Shown one piece after another: positions 18,546-26,518 of a DNA stretch of 64,000 nucleotides (positions within the stretch are counted from its first letter, which is position 1; every line of letters starts with the position of its first letter). The notes below the pieces were generated by a model, which saw nothing but the letters and a program-made list of their open reading frames with translations, did no database searches and was not told the DNA's origin. Source of the DNA: Muribaculaceae bacterium. GTDB lineage: Bacteria > Bacteroidota > Bacteroidia > Bacteroidales > Muribaculaceae. The stretch is from contig VSPF01000001.1 of assembly GCA_009775195.1 (NCBI GenBank), forward strand, positions 11,217 to 75,216, read 5' to 3'. A program made the translations under genes and the position numbers.

Positions 18546-19868
18546 CTATTTATTTTTTAGCTGTGTCACCCTTACCTTGGTATTCTTTATTTTGTAAGGT
18601 GCGACCGCCTCGACCGTCGCCCGGGCCTTGTCGGCCGGCACGGCGACATAGGCACAGTGGTCCCTGACATCGATACGTCCGACCTCGCCCGGGGCGAGAC
18701 CGCCTTTGGAAATAAGGAAACCGGCTATGTCGCCTCGCGATATTTTCTCTTTCTTACCGGCATTGAAATAGAGTGTCGATACACGGTCGGCGTGTTTTGG
18801 CTCTATTGCCGCGATTTTGCCGGGTTGTGCGGTCGCATAATCCGGCAAAGTCTCCTTTTCCGAAACTATGACGTATGCTTTGCCCAGTGTGCCGCCCAGA
18901 CGCCCCGTGCGGCCATTGCGGTGCGCCCACGCCTCGGGCGTAGACGGCAGGTGGTAGTGCACCACGGCATCGACACCCTCTATATCAAGACCGCGCGCGG
19001 CAAGGTCGGTAGCCACCATCACCGGTGCCGTACCGTTGGAAAAAAGTATCAGCGCCCTCTCGCGCAAATCCTGGTCAAGACCGCCGTGATAAAGACACGA
19101 CGGCATACCCAGCTTCTGCAAGTGGCCGTAGACACGCTCGGCAGCTTCGCGGTGATTGACAAAGACTATGGTCTTGTGTCCCGACAGGGCCTTGAGGAGG
19201 TCGACCACGGTATCGAGTTTGTCGGCGGCAGGGCTGTCGATTTGGAAGACTTCTACCGGTTTTTCGCCGGTCTGCGTGCCGTCGCTATAGTCGAGCACGT
19301 GCTCTACCTTGCCGACAAAGTCGGGTATTTCGCCACTTGTCGCCGAGGTCAGCACAAGGCCCGACACATGCCTCATGGTGGCAACTATCCGCTTCATGTC
19401 GGGGGCAAAACCGAGCTCGAGGGCCTTGTCGTACTCGTCGATTACCAGGGTCTTGGTACTGGTCAGGTCGAGACGGCGACGGTTGATATGGTCGAGTAGA
19501 CGCCCGGGGGTACCCACGACTATGTCGGGATTTGCAGCAAGACTCTTAGCCTCGGTCTCGAAGGAATGTCCGCCGTAGAGGGCGGTAGTCTTATAGTCGG
19601 GGGCAGCCAGCGGACGGACGGTATCATAAATCTGAAGCACCAACTCGCGCGTCGGGGCTATCACAAGAGCCTTTACGCCCTCCCCGGACGGCCCGCTCAT
19701 CGACCTCAACAAAGCTATGGCGAAGGCAAGTGTCTTGCCGCTGCCCGTGGGGGCCTGGAGCAACACCCTTGCCGGTAGCGCGGTGCGGGCCATCTCATCC
19801 TGCATAGGCAGCAGGCTGTCGATGCCAAGGGCTCGACGTGACCGCTCGAGTATGGTCTTCAGTTGCAT
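18546..19868 (-). CDS. DbpA-like DEAD-box RNA helicase (DEYD variant)
   Basis: An ATP-dependent RNA helicase of 440 residues with two RecA-like domains. Visible motifs are Q-x-x-M region P-M-Q-D-E-M, Walker A A-P-T-G-S-G-K-T, P-T-R-E-L-V, T-P-G-R, motif II as D-E-Y-D (usually D-E-A-D), S-A-T, and motif VI H-R-N-G-R-T-G-R. The C-terminal 75 residues (S-R-G-D-I-A-G-F-L-I ... V-A-V-P) resemble the DbpA RNA-binding domain that recognises 23S rRNA, so a role in large-subunit assembly is likely. It begins 6 bases after the stop of the thioredoxin lipoprotein gene and is probably co-transcribed with it. Confidence 0.88.
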   Translation of the reverse strand: MQLKTILERSRRALGIDSLLPMQDEMARTALPARVLLQAPTGSGKTLAFAIALLRSMSGPSGEGVKALVIAPTRELVLQIYDTVRPLAAPDYKTTALYGGHSFETEAKSLAANPDIVVGTPGRLLDHINRRRLDLTSTKTLVIDEYDKALELGFAPDMKRIVATMRHVSGLVLTSATSGEIPDFVGKVEHVLDYSDGTQTGEKPVEVFQIDSPAADKLDTVVDLLKALSGHKTIVFVNHREAAERVYGHLQKLGMPSCLYHGGLDQDLRERALILFSNGTAPVMVATDLAARGLDIEGVDAVVHYHLPSTPEAWAHRNGRTGRLGGTLGKAYVIVSEKETLPDYATAQPGKIAAIEPKHADRVSTLYFNAGKKEKISRGDIAGFLISKGGLAPGEVGRIDVRDHCAYVAVPADKARATVEAVAPYKIKNTKVRVTQLKNK

Positions 19869-19874
19869 AGTGTA

Positions 19875-20348
19875 TCAGAGATTGTCGTTGATGATTTTCT
19901 CGAAGTTCTCGGCAGGAAGGAGTTCGCCGGTGCCGATTTTCTTGAAATACGTGCCGTCGGGCTTGAGGAAGAGCACGGCCGGAATTGATTCACCCATCTG
20001 GTATGCCTCGAAGAGATTACCGAGCTTGTCGACATCGACAGATATAAATGTCACCTTGCCCTGGTATTTGGCAGCTAACTCTTCGAGCACGGGGGTAAGC
20101 TGACGGCAAGGGCCGCACCACACGGCATTGAAATCGACAACGGTCAACTGCTCTACCTTGACACCGGGAGTAAGCGCGGAAGCATCTTCGAGTTCGATTA
20201 CCTTTCCGTCTTTTGCCACGGGGGCGTATTTGGCGACCGAAGGTTGCTCTACGGCTGCTTCTTCAGTTTCGGTAGTCTGGGTCGACTGGTTGCCGCCGCA
20301 CGAAGCAAGCGCGAATGCGGCAACAGCCATTAAAAAAATCTTTTTCAT
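19875..20348 (-). CDS. Thioredoxin-domain lipoprotein
   Basis: A 157-residue lipoprotein with signal M-K-K-I-F-L-M-A-V-A-A-F-A-L-A-S-C and a complete thioredoxin fold carrying the redox motif W-C-G-P-C (about residues 80-84) and the cis-proline segment S-I-P-A-V. It likely works as a membrane-tethered periplasmic thiol-disulfide reductant or oxidant. I chose the ATG at 20348 because it gives a normal signal peptide; the frame upstream of it is not protein-like. It is separated from mdh by a hairpin and leads directly into the helicase gene. Confidence 0.88.
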   Translation of the reverse strand: MKKIFLMAVAAFALASCGGNQSTQTTETEEAAVEQPSVAKYAPVAKDGKVIELEDASALTPGVKVEQLTVVDFNAVWCGPCRQLTPVLEELAAKYQGKVTFISVDVDKLGNLFEAYQMGESIPAVLFLKPDGTYFKKIGTGELLPAENFEKIINDNL

Positions 20349-20390
20349 AAACAGTTTTATTAATTTCGCATGTTCACATAAATACGACAG

Positions 20391-20422
20391 CAACCATGCC
20401 GGGTTAAAGCCCGGCACGGTTG
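20391..20422 (-). terminator. Hairpin after mdh
   Basis: CAACCATGCCGGG (20391-20403) pairs with 20410-20422 with one A-C mismatch and a 6-base loop. It lies 30 bases past the mdh stop and before the thioredoxin start at 20348, so it probably ends the mdh transcript. Confidence 0.65.
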
Positions 20423-20452
20423 TATGTTAAACGCTCAATAAGGCACGTAAGT

Positions 20453-21379
20453 TTAAGCGAGGGCGGCGTTTGTCTTGTGCACGGCGGCAGCGCTGGCAGC
20501 GAAGAGGGCCTTTTCCTCGTCGTTGAGGTCGAGCTCTACAATCTTCTCGATACCATTGCGGCCAAGGATGCAAGGCACGCCTATGCAGAGGTCTTTCTCG
20601 CCATATTCGCCTTCGAGCAGGGCCGAGCAAGGCAGCATCTTCTTCTGGTCGCCGAGGACAGCGGCAACGACCTGGGCAGCGGCTGCGCCGGGGGCATACC
20701 ATGCCGATGTACCCAGGAGCTTTGTCAGTGTGGCACCACCGACCATGGTGTCGGCAGCGACTTTGTCGAGCTGCTCGGCAGGGATGATTGTGCTTGCAGG
20801 GATACCACGGTAGGCGGCATAACGCTTGAGGGGAATCATGGTTGTATCGCCGTGACCGCCGATAACCATACCCTCGACCTCGTTGATATTGGCATTGAGG
20901 GCGATGCTCAGGAAATATTTGAAGCGTGCGCTATCGAGTGCGCCGCCCATACCGATGATGCGGTTGCGGGGCAGCTTGGTAACGCGGTGAATCAGATATG
21001 TCATGGTGTCCATAGGGTTGGAGACGCACACGATGATGGCGTTGGGCGAATGGGCAAGGATGTTCTCTGTAACCGAGCGCACGATGCCGGCATTTACACC
21101 AATCAGTTCTTCGCGGGTCATGCCGGGCTTGCGGGGGATGCCTGAAGTTATGACAACGACATCAGAGCCCTCGGTGCGGGCATAATCGTTTGTGACACCC
21201 ACAAGGCGGCTGTTGAGACCGAGGATGTTTGCGGCCTGCATGATATCCATGGCCTTACCTTCAGATACACCTTCTTTGATATCGAGGAGAACGACTTCGT
21301 CGGCAAGCTGGCTTGTCACCAGCACGTTAGCACATGTTGCGCCTACATTACCGGCGCCTACGACTGTAACTTTTGACAT
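20453..21379 (-). CDS. mdh: Malate dehydrogenase (LDH-like type)
   Basis: An NAD-dependent malate/oxaloacetate oxidoreductase of 308 residues. The N-terminal dinucleotide fold is V-T-V-V-G-A-G-N-V-G-A-T-C, followed by the substrate loop I-P-R-K-P-G-M-T-R-E-E-L and the catalytic G-G-H-G-D-T-T-M histidine. The arginines of the active-site loop and the N-P-M-D-T-M-T-Y segment are typical of LDH-like MDHs. In Bacteroidales it works in the reductive branch from oxaloacetate to succinate and propionate. I start at 21379 (M-S-K-V-T-V); the extra upstream codons fall in the leader. A near-perfect promoter lies upstream and a hairpin follows the gene. Confidence 0.96.
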   Translation of the reverse strand: MSKVTVVGAGNVGATCANVLVTSQLADEVVLLDIKEGVSEGKAMDIMQAANILGLNSRLVGVTNDYARTEGSDVVVITSGIPRKPGMTREELIGVNAGIVRSVTENILAHSPNAIIVCVSNPMDTMTYLIHRVTKLPRNRIIGMGGALDSARFKYFLSIALNANINEVEGMVIGGHGDTTMIPLKRYAAYRGIPASTIIPAEQLDKVAADTMVGGATLTKLLGTSAWYAPGAAAAQVVAAVLGDQKKMLPCSALLEGEYGEKDLCIGVPCILGRNGIEKIVELDLNDEEKALFAASAAAVHKTNAALA

Positions 21380-21425
21380 AGTTGAAACGTGATAATATGA
21401 TAGTAGTGATTTATTAACTATTACA

Positions 21426-21487
21426 GTGCCGGGGCGCATACGCGCCTCGACACTGCAAAGATAGATATTTTCTACATTTTAAGCAAA
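21426..21487 (-). promoter_or_regulatory. mdh promoter and leader hairpin
   Basis: On the minus strand TTTG (21487-21484), 20 bases, then TATCTTTG (21463-21456) exactly match the Bacteroidetes -33/-7 layout. Just after it, 21453-21426 can fold as a 12-bp stem with one mismatch and a G-U pair around GTAT, at or immediately after the expected transcription start. This gives a structured leader of about 70 bases before the mdh ATG. Confidence 0.75.
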
Positions 21488-21488
21488 C

Positions 21489-21989
21489 TCAATGACCGAA
21501 ATAGTTGTCGAGGTCGGATTGCGAGGGGTTGTGCGACACAATCTTGCCGTCCGGGTCGATAAGCACCGAGCCGAGACCCTTGTCGAGGCCGTAGCTGTCG
21601 ATGACGGCACGAGCGGCATCGCCGTCGAGGTGGTACTGGGTGCTGCCAATCAGACTGTCGCGCCGCATGATTTCGCCAAAAAGAGCCGGAGACTCGTCGA
21701 GATTGACACTCAGCAGTTTTAAATCGTTGCCGGGATGCGAACGCAGCCACGCCGTGTACTCGTTGGCGGCCTGACGCGACATGGCATCGGTCGATTTCCA
21801 AAAATTAAGCATCACGTAATTGCCCGACTGCGCGGCAAGAGTAGTTTCGGGCGCACGGGCCCCCTGCGACGGCAGCCACAGTGCCGGCGCCTGCCGGCCG
21901 ATTGAGGTTCGATATTGTGAATCAGCATATCCCACGGCGCACAATAGTACCCCGATAAAGATTGCCGTAATAATCAATGTCTTTTTCAT
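21489..21989 (-). CDS. Thioredoxin-fold protein lacking the CxxC motif
   Basis: A 166-residue exported protein with an N-terminal hydrophobic signal or anchor (residues 4-21). The TlpA/AhpC-like fold is recognisable from Q-A-P-A-L-W-L-P, Y-V-M-L-N-F-W, L-L-S-V-N-L-D-E-S and V-L-I-D-P-D-G-K-I-V. At the position of the redox centre (F-W-A-x-W-C-x-x-C in TlpA) it reads F-W-K-S-T-D-A-M-S, so both cysteines are gone (D68 and S71). It is therefore unlikely to be a disulfide enzyme and may be a binding or structural protein. It lies 51 bases after gldB on the same strand, in the rhlE-gldB operon. Confidence 0.78.
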   Translation of the reverse strand: MKKTLIITAIFIGVLLCAVGYADSQYRTSIGRQAPALWLPSQGARAPETTLAAQSGNYVMLNFWKSTDAMSRQAANEYTAWLRSHPGNDLKLLSVNLDESPALFGEIMRRDSLIGSTQYHLDGDAARAVIDSYGLDKGLGSVLIDPDGKIVSHNPSQSDLDNYFGH

Positions 21990-22040
21990 CGTCTGACGTT
22001 CCTTTCAATAATAGAACGCCGACGAAGCCCGGTTTGTTTA

Positions 22041-22988
22041 TCAATGCTGGTATTGCGAGTTGATTAACACCGAGTTACCTTTGTAAAACTCGGGCGACAG
22101 CATCTGTGGGAGTGTGGCATCGGGGTGGTCGGCGAGATATGCGCTTACGATGCGGTAGCCTATATAACGCCCTACACGGCCCGGGGCGCCAGGCTCGACC
22201 ACCGACACCTCGGGCGAGGGCGCAACAAGCCGGTCGGCAGTAGACTCGGAGGTGTCGTAGAGCAACTGGCGATGTATGATACTGCGCCATATCGAACCCT
22301 CGTTTTCTTCGAGCCACCGCATCTGGGCATCAGTATAGCCGAGAGCGTCACCCAGGCTGCCATCAGGCACGAGCGACATCTTGGCATGTGTAAGCACACC
22401 CTCGTATATCATACGCGAGAGGGCCGTGGCATCCCCGCCTTCGAGAGAATAGGGATAAGAGGTCGCAACCAGGGCCTCGGCAAGGTCGTACGGCAGAGCC
22501 TGTGGTGTCTTGCCAAGCCGCATATACACAGGCCAATGACTGTAGCCGGGATAATCGGCACCAAGATAATGGTTGAGGGCGACAAGCATCACACTGTCGA
22601 CAAAAAGCACCGACTCAGGACGTCCATAGACGACTGTTGCATACAGCCTGCGCGGCAACGCGAGCCCCTGCGACTCGGCATTGGCGAGTATGCCGCCCAA
22701 AGACCGGGCCACATAGGCGGTGTCAGTGAAGACCGAGTCGACATCGGGAGTGAAAACCGACACGGCCTGCGACGACATCCAAGCCTCGACAAGCTCGGGA
22801 GTAAGCGGCTCTTCGCTGACCGTGCGCATAAATGCACGCAGCACTGTGCTGTCGCTATCGGGCACATGCCCCGAAGCAATATATGAGTATAGCGGCACCA
22901 CTTCGGCCTCGGGCGCATCGGCCTGGCGGCTGCTTTTGCTACAAGCCACCACTAACGATAGAAAGATAAGAGGAAGGAGACGTTTCAT
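22041..22988 (-). CDS. gldB: GldB-like gliding-motility lipoprotein
   Basis: A 315-residue lipoprotein (M-K-R-L-L-P-L-I-F-L-S-L-V-V-A-C). The body matches the GldB family layout: L-N-H-Y-L-G-A-D-Y-P-G-Y, an M-I-Y-E-G-V-L-T-H segment, a W-L-E-E-N-E-G-S-I-W-R motif, L-L-Y-D-T and P-G-R-V-G-R-Y-I-G-Y-R-I-V near the C-terminus. GldB is required for gliding in Flavobacterium, and homologues also occur in non-gliding Bacteroidetes that secrete through T9SS. The ATG at 22988 gives the lipoprotein signal; an upstream open stretch is antisense-like. It starts 13 bases after the helicase stop, so it is co-transcribed with it. Confidence 0.8.
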   Translation of the reverse strand: MKRLLPLIFLSLVVACSKSSRQADAPEAEVVPLYSYIASGHVPDSDSTVLRAFMRTVSEEPLTPELVEAWMSSQAVSVFTPDVDSVFTDTAYVARSLGGILANAESQGLALPRRLYATVVYGRPESVLFVDSVMLVALNHYLGADYPGYSHWPVYMRLGKTPQALPYDLAEALVATSYPYSLEGGDATALSRMIYEGVLTHAKMSLVPDGSLGDALGYTDAQMRWLEENEGSIWRSIIHRQLLYDTSESTADRLVAPSPEVSVVEPGAPGRVGRYIGYRIVSAYLADHPDATLPQMLSPEFYKGNSVLINSQYQH

Positions 22989-23001
22989 ATCTATGAAACA
23001 C

Positions 23002-24294
23002 TTATTGTTGCTGCTGGTTGCCCGACTTATTCGATTTTTTAGATTTTCCGTGCCAGCGGTGCTTTTTCTTTTGGGCACCACTCTCTTTGTCACCGTTAGG
23101 CTTGGTATGCGGCCTGCCTTTGCGCGACCCCCTGGCCCGGCTGTCGCCGCGATATTGCGGAGCCTCGCCAAACTCGGCAGGAATTTCTTCGCGGCGAACT
23201 TCGGAACCAAGGAAACGTTCGATTCCGGCCCAGCGCTGCTGGTCGCGTTCGCTGACAAAGGTCACAGCCTTGCCGCCGGCACCGGCACGCGCCGTTCGGC
23301 CGATGCGGTGCACGTAGTCCTCGGCTTCGTGTGGCACGTCGTAGTTAACGACCATGGCGATATCGTCGATATCGATGCCGCGCGACAATATGTCGGTAGC
23401 GATGAGTATATCGATACGGCCGGCGCGAAAAGCAAGTATAACCTCTTCGCGCGCCTTTTGGTCGAGGTCGGAGTGCATCTCGGCAGCCTTCCAGTGGCTG
23501 CGACGCATTATCTGCGTAAGCTCTTTTACCTTTTGTTTCGACGATGAGAAGACAATCACGCGCTTGTCGTGGCCTTGTTCGAAAAGGCGTTTCAACAAGC
23601 CCTGCTTCTGACCTTCGTGGCATATAAATACCGACTGGTCGATTTTTTCGGCCGGTTTGGAGACTGCAATCTTGACTTCCTTGGGGTTGTGGAGTATACT
23701 TGCCGCCAACTGCTGGATTTTGCCGGGCATCGTGGCCGAGAACATCAGGGTCTGTCTCTCTTTGGGCAGTTCCGACACGATGCGCATGATATCGTCGGAG
23801 AAACCCATATCGAGCATACGGTCGGCCTCATCGAGGACGAAATATTTCACTGCCGACAGGTCTACATACCCCATCTTCATGTGCGCCAAGAGGCGTCCCG
23901 GAGTGGCAATTACCATGTCGGCGCCCTGGCGCAGGGCGTGCTGCTGACGGGCAAACTCCTTGCCGTCGTTGCCGCCGTGTATGGCAAGGCTGCTAACGGG
24001 GATATAATACGCAAAGCCCTCCATCTGGCGGTCGATTTGCTGCGCAAGCTCATGGGTGGGAACCATGATTACACACTTGACTTTAGAGTCGGCCTCGGTA
24101 TCGGCAAGAAGGTCTATAATCGGCAGGAGGTATGCCGCTGTCTTGCCAGTACCGGTCTGGGCACAGGCTATCAGGTCGTTACCGTCGAGTATCAGGTCGA
24201 TACTCTGCTCCTGGATGGGGGTGCACTCTTCGAAATGCATGGCATCGAGAGCGTCAAGAATATCATCGGAAAGGGCAAGCTGGTCAAAGCGCAT
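23002..24294 (-). CDS. rhlE: RhlE-like DEAD-box RNA helicase
   Basis: A 430-residue RNA helicase. Motifs in order: F-E-E-C-T-P-I-Q-E-Q-S (Q motif), A-Q-T-G-T-G-K-T, P-T-H-E-L-A-Q-Q, T-P-G-R-L, L-D-E-A-D-R-M-L, S-A-T-M-P, A-T-D-I-L-S-R-G-I-D-I and H-R-I-G-R-T-A-R. The last 45 residues are a basic, low-complexity tail rich in K, G, R and N ending in a Q run, as in RhlE/CsdA-type proteins where the tail binds RNA. It probably acts in ribosome assembly or mRNA turnover. First gene of an apparent rhlE-gldB-thioredoxin-like operon. Confidence 0.9.
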   Translation of the reverse strand: MRFDQLALSDDILDALDAMHFEECTPIQEQSIDLILDGNDLIACAQTGTGKTAAYLLPIIDLLADTEADSKVKCVIMVPTHELAQQIDRQMEGFAYYIPVSSLAIHGGNDGKEFARQQHALRQGADMVIATPGRLLAHMKMGYVDLSAVKYFVLDEADRMLDMGFSDDIMRIVSELPKERQTLMFSATMPGKIQQLAASILHNPKEVKIAVSKPAEKIDQSVFICHEGQKQGLLKRLFEQGHDKRVIVFSSSKQKVKELTQIMRRSHWKAAEMHSDLDQKAREEVILAFRAGRIDILIATDILSRGIDIDDIAMVVNYDVPHEAEDYVHRIGRTARAGAGGKAVTFVSERDQQRWAGIERFLGSEVRREEIPAEFGEAPQYRGDSRARGSRKGRPHTKPNGDKESGAQKKKHRWHGKSKKSNKSGNQQQQ

Positions 24295-24355
24295 GGTTGA
24301 TAATGGTTTTATTTAGTTACTCACAAGTCTTAGAATAGATTTGATGGTCATGTAC

Positions 24356-24397
24356 GAGGCTGATTGCAAATACAAGTGGTATACAGGTTGCAGCCTC
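24356..24397 (-). terminator. Possible hairpin after the S4-domain gene
   Basis: GAGGCTG (24356-24362) pairs with CAGCCTC (24391-24397) in the gap between the S4-domain gene stop and the helicase start. The stem is short and the loop long, so the call is weak. Confidence 0.35.
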
Positions 24398-24433
24398 TAT
24401 ATTTTAAGTCATCAGGTACTGACTTATCAAAAG

Positions 24434-24871
24434 TCATTCGTCGGTATCGTCGTCAAAATCGAAATCAAAATCCCAACCGTCATCGCCGATGCTCTCGGTA
24501 AAGCGCGATAGTTCGCGACCCTCGCGCTTGGTGGGACGTCCGAGACCTTTCTGGCGGTCTACAAAGCCGGATATTTTGACGACTTCGAGCAGGTCATACT
24601 CTGATTTTGGTGTCAGGTTTTCAAGGTATTCAGGTACGAGGCGCGCACCAAGGCGGTTTTCGGTAAGGGCCTTCACTCGGAAGGTAAATGTGACCGGCGG
24701 CTTGCGCACCTTTATTATATCGCCCACCACTATTGTGCGCGAGGGCTTGACAGCCGGACCGTCGCCGACCGACACACGCCCCTTGCGACATGCGTCGGTA
24801 GCCACCGTGCGTGTCTTGAATATCCTCATGGCCCACAGCCATTTATCGATACGTACTTCGCTCTTGGGCAT
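24434..24871 (-). CDS. hslR: S4-domain RNA-binding protein (Hsp15-like)
   Basis: A 145-residue protein whose first 65 residues form an S4 RNA-binding domain (R-I-D-K-W-L-W-A-M-R-I-F-K-T-R-T, G-R-V-S-V-G ... V-K-P-S-R, V-G-D-I-I-K-V). The W-L-W-x-x-R-x-x-K-[ST]-R start and the R-P-T-K-R-E-G-R-E-L segment match the Hsp15/HslR family, which recycles stalled 50S subunits carrying nascent chains. The C-terminal 15 residues are an acidic D/F-rich tail (alternating D and F). It lies between pth and rhlE, near other ribosome-related genes. The gene-level function is inferred from the family. Confidence 0.82.
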   Translation of the reverse strand: MPKSEVRIDKWLWAMRIFKTRTVATDACRKGRVSVGDGPAVKPSRTIVVGDIIKVRKPPVTFTFRVKALTENRLGARLVPEYLENLTPKSEYDLLEVVKISGFVDRQKGLGRPTKREGRELSRFTESIGDDGWDFDFDFDDDTDE

Positions 24872-24910
24872 ATTATATATTTAAGTTTCGCAAGCTCACT
24901 TAAATGTTTA

Positions 24911-25023
24911 AGGGTTAAAGGTTAAGGTTTATGAACTGTCGTTTCAATTCTTATCTCAACAAATATTTTAGCTGATAAGCTCGTTAAACTTTAACCTTCA
25001 ACTTTTCGCTTGCGAAAGTTGAA
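24911..25023. repeat. Inverted 7-base-period tract after pth
   Basis: Left arm 24911-24930 reads AGGGTTA-AAGGTTA-AGGTTT; right arm 24984-25004 reads TTAAACT-TTAACCT-TCAACTT, the complementary heptamers in reverse. Overlapping the right end, 24998-25023 forms a separate hairpin (TTCAACTTTTCGC with GCGAAAGTTGAA, one bulged T) directly after the pth stop codon on the minus strand. The tract could act as a terminator or an mRNA 3'-end structure. The same architecture occurs at 55261-55365 and 61775-61888. Confidence 0.6.
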
Positions 25024-25587
25024 TTATTTATTATTAAACTTGCACATAGCCGGGCCAAGGCCGGCGAGGACTGTCTCTTTTATTGCTTCGACGGCGACGG
25101 GTATGCGCTCGTCGACAACCTTGCGGTCGTCGGCGGGAAATTTGCCTAACACATAGTCTATCTGGCATCCGCGAGGGAAATCGCCACCGATGCCGAACCT
25201 CAGGCGCGGATAGGCATCAGTACCCAGCATCTGCGCAATATTCTTCAGGCCATTGTGCCCGGCGTCAGAGCCGCGAGCCTTGATGCGGATAGCGCCCAGA
25301 GGCAGGGCGATGTCGTCGACAACGACAAGTATGTTCTCCACATCTATGCCCTCCTGGTCTTTCCAATATCTTACGGCATTGCCGCTGAGATTCATGTAAG
25401 TAGAAGGTTTGAGAAGTACAACCTGCTGATTTTTAACGCGCCCACGGCCTATATCGCCATAGCGGCCTGTAGAAAAAGAAATATTGGACGCCTCGGCAAA
25501 GGCGTCCAATATCATAAATCCTATGTTGTGGCGGGTGTCACGGTATTCATCACCGATATTTCCCAAGCCTACAATCAGGTGCTTCAT
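25024..25587 (-). CDS. pth: Peptidyl-tRNA hydrolase
   Basis: Pth releases tRNA from peptidyl-tRNA dropped by stalled ribosomes. The 187-residue protein shows the family signature [12 protein letters not shown], the catalytic histidine in [19 protein letters not shown], the catalytic aspartate in [10 protein letters not shown] and [11 protein letters not shown]. Normal length. It follows rplY by 21 bases, a very common pairing, so the two are likely one transcript. A compact hairpin follows the stop. Confidence 0.97.
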   Translation of the reverse strand: MKHLIVGLGNIGDEYRDTRHNIGFMILDAFAEASNISFSTGRYGDIGRGRVKNQQVVLLKPSTYMNLSGNAVRYWKDQEGIDVENILVVVDDIALPLGAIRIKARGSDAGHNGLKNIAQMLGTDAYPRLRFGIGGDFPRGCQIDYVLGKFPADDRKVVDERIPVAVEAIKETVLAGLGPAMCKFNNK

Positions 25588-25608
25588 GCTGTCAACACGA
25601 ACTTGTTA

Positions 25609-26259
25609 TTACTTGGCAGCAGCGGCGGCAGCACCACGGGCTGCACGTGTGAGCTGTACTGCGCAGACAACAGCGTTCTTTGCATTGACGAGTTCGAGAC
25701 CGTCGATGTGGATGTCGCCAACGGCAAGTGATTTGCCGAGACCGAGGTCGTCGACGTTGATTACGAGACGCTCGGGGATAGCGGTGTAGATGGCACGAAC
25801 CTTGAGTTTCTTCATCGAGAGGTTGAGCTTACCACCGGCCTTAACACCGGCAGCGTGGCCTTCGAGTTTGACGGGTACTTCCATCACGATTGGCTTGGTA
25901 TCGTTGACCTCGAGGAAATCCATGTGGAGGATGGTATCCTTTACAGGGTGGAACTGGAGGTCTTTGAGGACGGCCATGCGTTTCTCACCGTTGATATCGA
26001 GTTCTACAGCGAAGATGTCGGGAGTGTAGACGAGTTTGCGAACAGCATCGTTAGATACAACGAGGTCGGTTGTAATCAGGCCCTTGCCATTGCCGATTTC
26101 TACGATTTTCTCACCGGGCTTGAGGGTGCCGGCATAGGGAAGTTCTACAATCGCGCCACCATTGAGCACTACGGGGATAAGGCCCTGGTTGCGAAGGGCT
26201 TTAGTCGCCTTCTTGCCCAAATCTACACGAGGCTGGGCTGCAAGTTTGAAAAGTTCCAT
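25609..26259 (-). CDS. rplY: 50S ribosomal protein L25 / general stress protein Ctc
   Basis: A 216-residue bL25 of the long Ctc type, which binds 5S rRNA. The N-terminal L25 domain is recognisable from G-K-K-A-T-K-A-L-R-N-Q-G-L-I-P-V-V and the C-terminal TL5-like beta domain from H-M-D-F-L-E-V and the I-P-E-R-L-V-I-N-V-D-D-L segment. It ends in an alanine-rich tail. It lies immediately downstream of tRNA-Thr on the same strand and upstream of pth. A perfect TAATTTTG -7 element is present 20 bases upstream of the ATG. Confidence 0.95.
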   Translation of the reverse strand: MELFKLAAQPRVDLGKKATKALRNQGLIPVVLNGGAIVELPYAGTLKPGEKIVEIGNGKGLITTDLVVSNDAVRKLVYTPDIFAVELDINGEKRMAVLKDLQFHPVKDTILHMDFLEVNDTKPIVMEVPVKLEGHAAGVKAGGKLNLSMKKLKVRAIYTAIPERLVINVDDLGLGKSLAVGDIHIDGLELVNAKNAVVCAVQLTRAARGAAAAAAK

Positions 26260-26278
26260 TGTAATGATTTGTGTTACT

Positions 26279-26286
26279 CAAAATTA
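26279..26286 (-). promoter_or_regulatory. Possible rplY -7 element
   Basis: TAATTTTG on the minus strand fits TAnnTTTG, but no good TTTG lies 19-21 bases upstream. The rplY mRNA may also come from the tRNA-Thr promoter. Confidence 0.35.
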
Positions 26287-26336
26287 AGTATTGCTCCTTA
26301 ATTTCCCATCACACGGGGATGCTAAAAAGCAAGTAG

Positions 26337-26409
26337 AGCCGCGAGTGGGACTCGAACCCACGACCTTTTCGTTACGAATGAAATGCTCTACCAACTGAGC
26401 TATTGCGGC
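26337..26409 (-). tRNA. tRNA-Thr (anticodon CGT)
   Basis: The 73-base cloverleaf reads GCCGCAA acceptor, D stem GCTC/GAGC with loop AGTTGGTA, anticodon loop TTCGTAA (anticodon CGT, decoding ACG), T stem GTGGG/CCCAC with TTCGAGT, and 3' strand TCGCGGC plus T73. Two A-C mismatches are present, at acceptor pair 6-67 and anticodon-stem pair 31-39. CCA is not encoded. It is transcribed toward rplY. Confidence 0.93.
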
Positions 26410-26427
26410 GTTGCGAAAATTGCGCTG

Positions 26428-26459
26428 CAAAGTTACTGCTTTATTTTTAATTTTGCAAA
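26428..26459 (-). promoter_or_regulatory. tRNA-Thr promoter
   Basis: On the minus strand TTTG (26459-26456), 20 bases, then TAACTTTG (26435-26428) perfectly fit the Bacteroidetes promoter. The expected start is about a dozen bases before the mature tRNA 5' end. Confidence 0.78.
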
Positions 26460-26518
26460 TATAATGCCAACTTTGTCAGAAATATCACAAAGACAAATAT
26501 TTAAAGCGATACTTTGGC

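Noticed and set aside
22989..23258. 90-codon extension of gldB overlapping the rhlE 3' end
   Set aside because: It is antisense-like low-complexity sequence and would bury the lipoprotein signal; the ATG at 22988 is clearly the start.
26437..26518. Additional tRNA or small RNA next to tRNA-Thr
   Set aside because: Only a promoter and a second partial -7 element are seen; no cloverleaf can be drawn.
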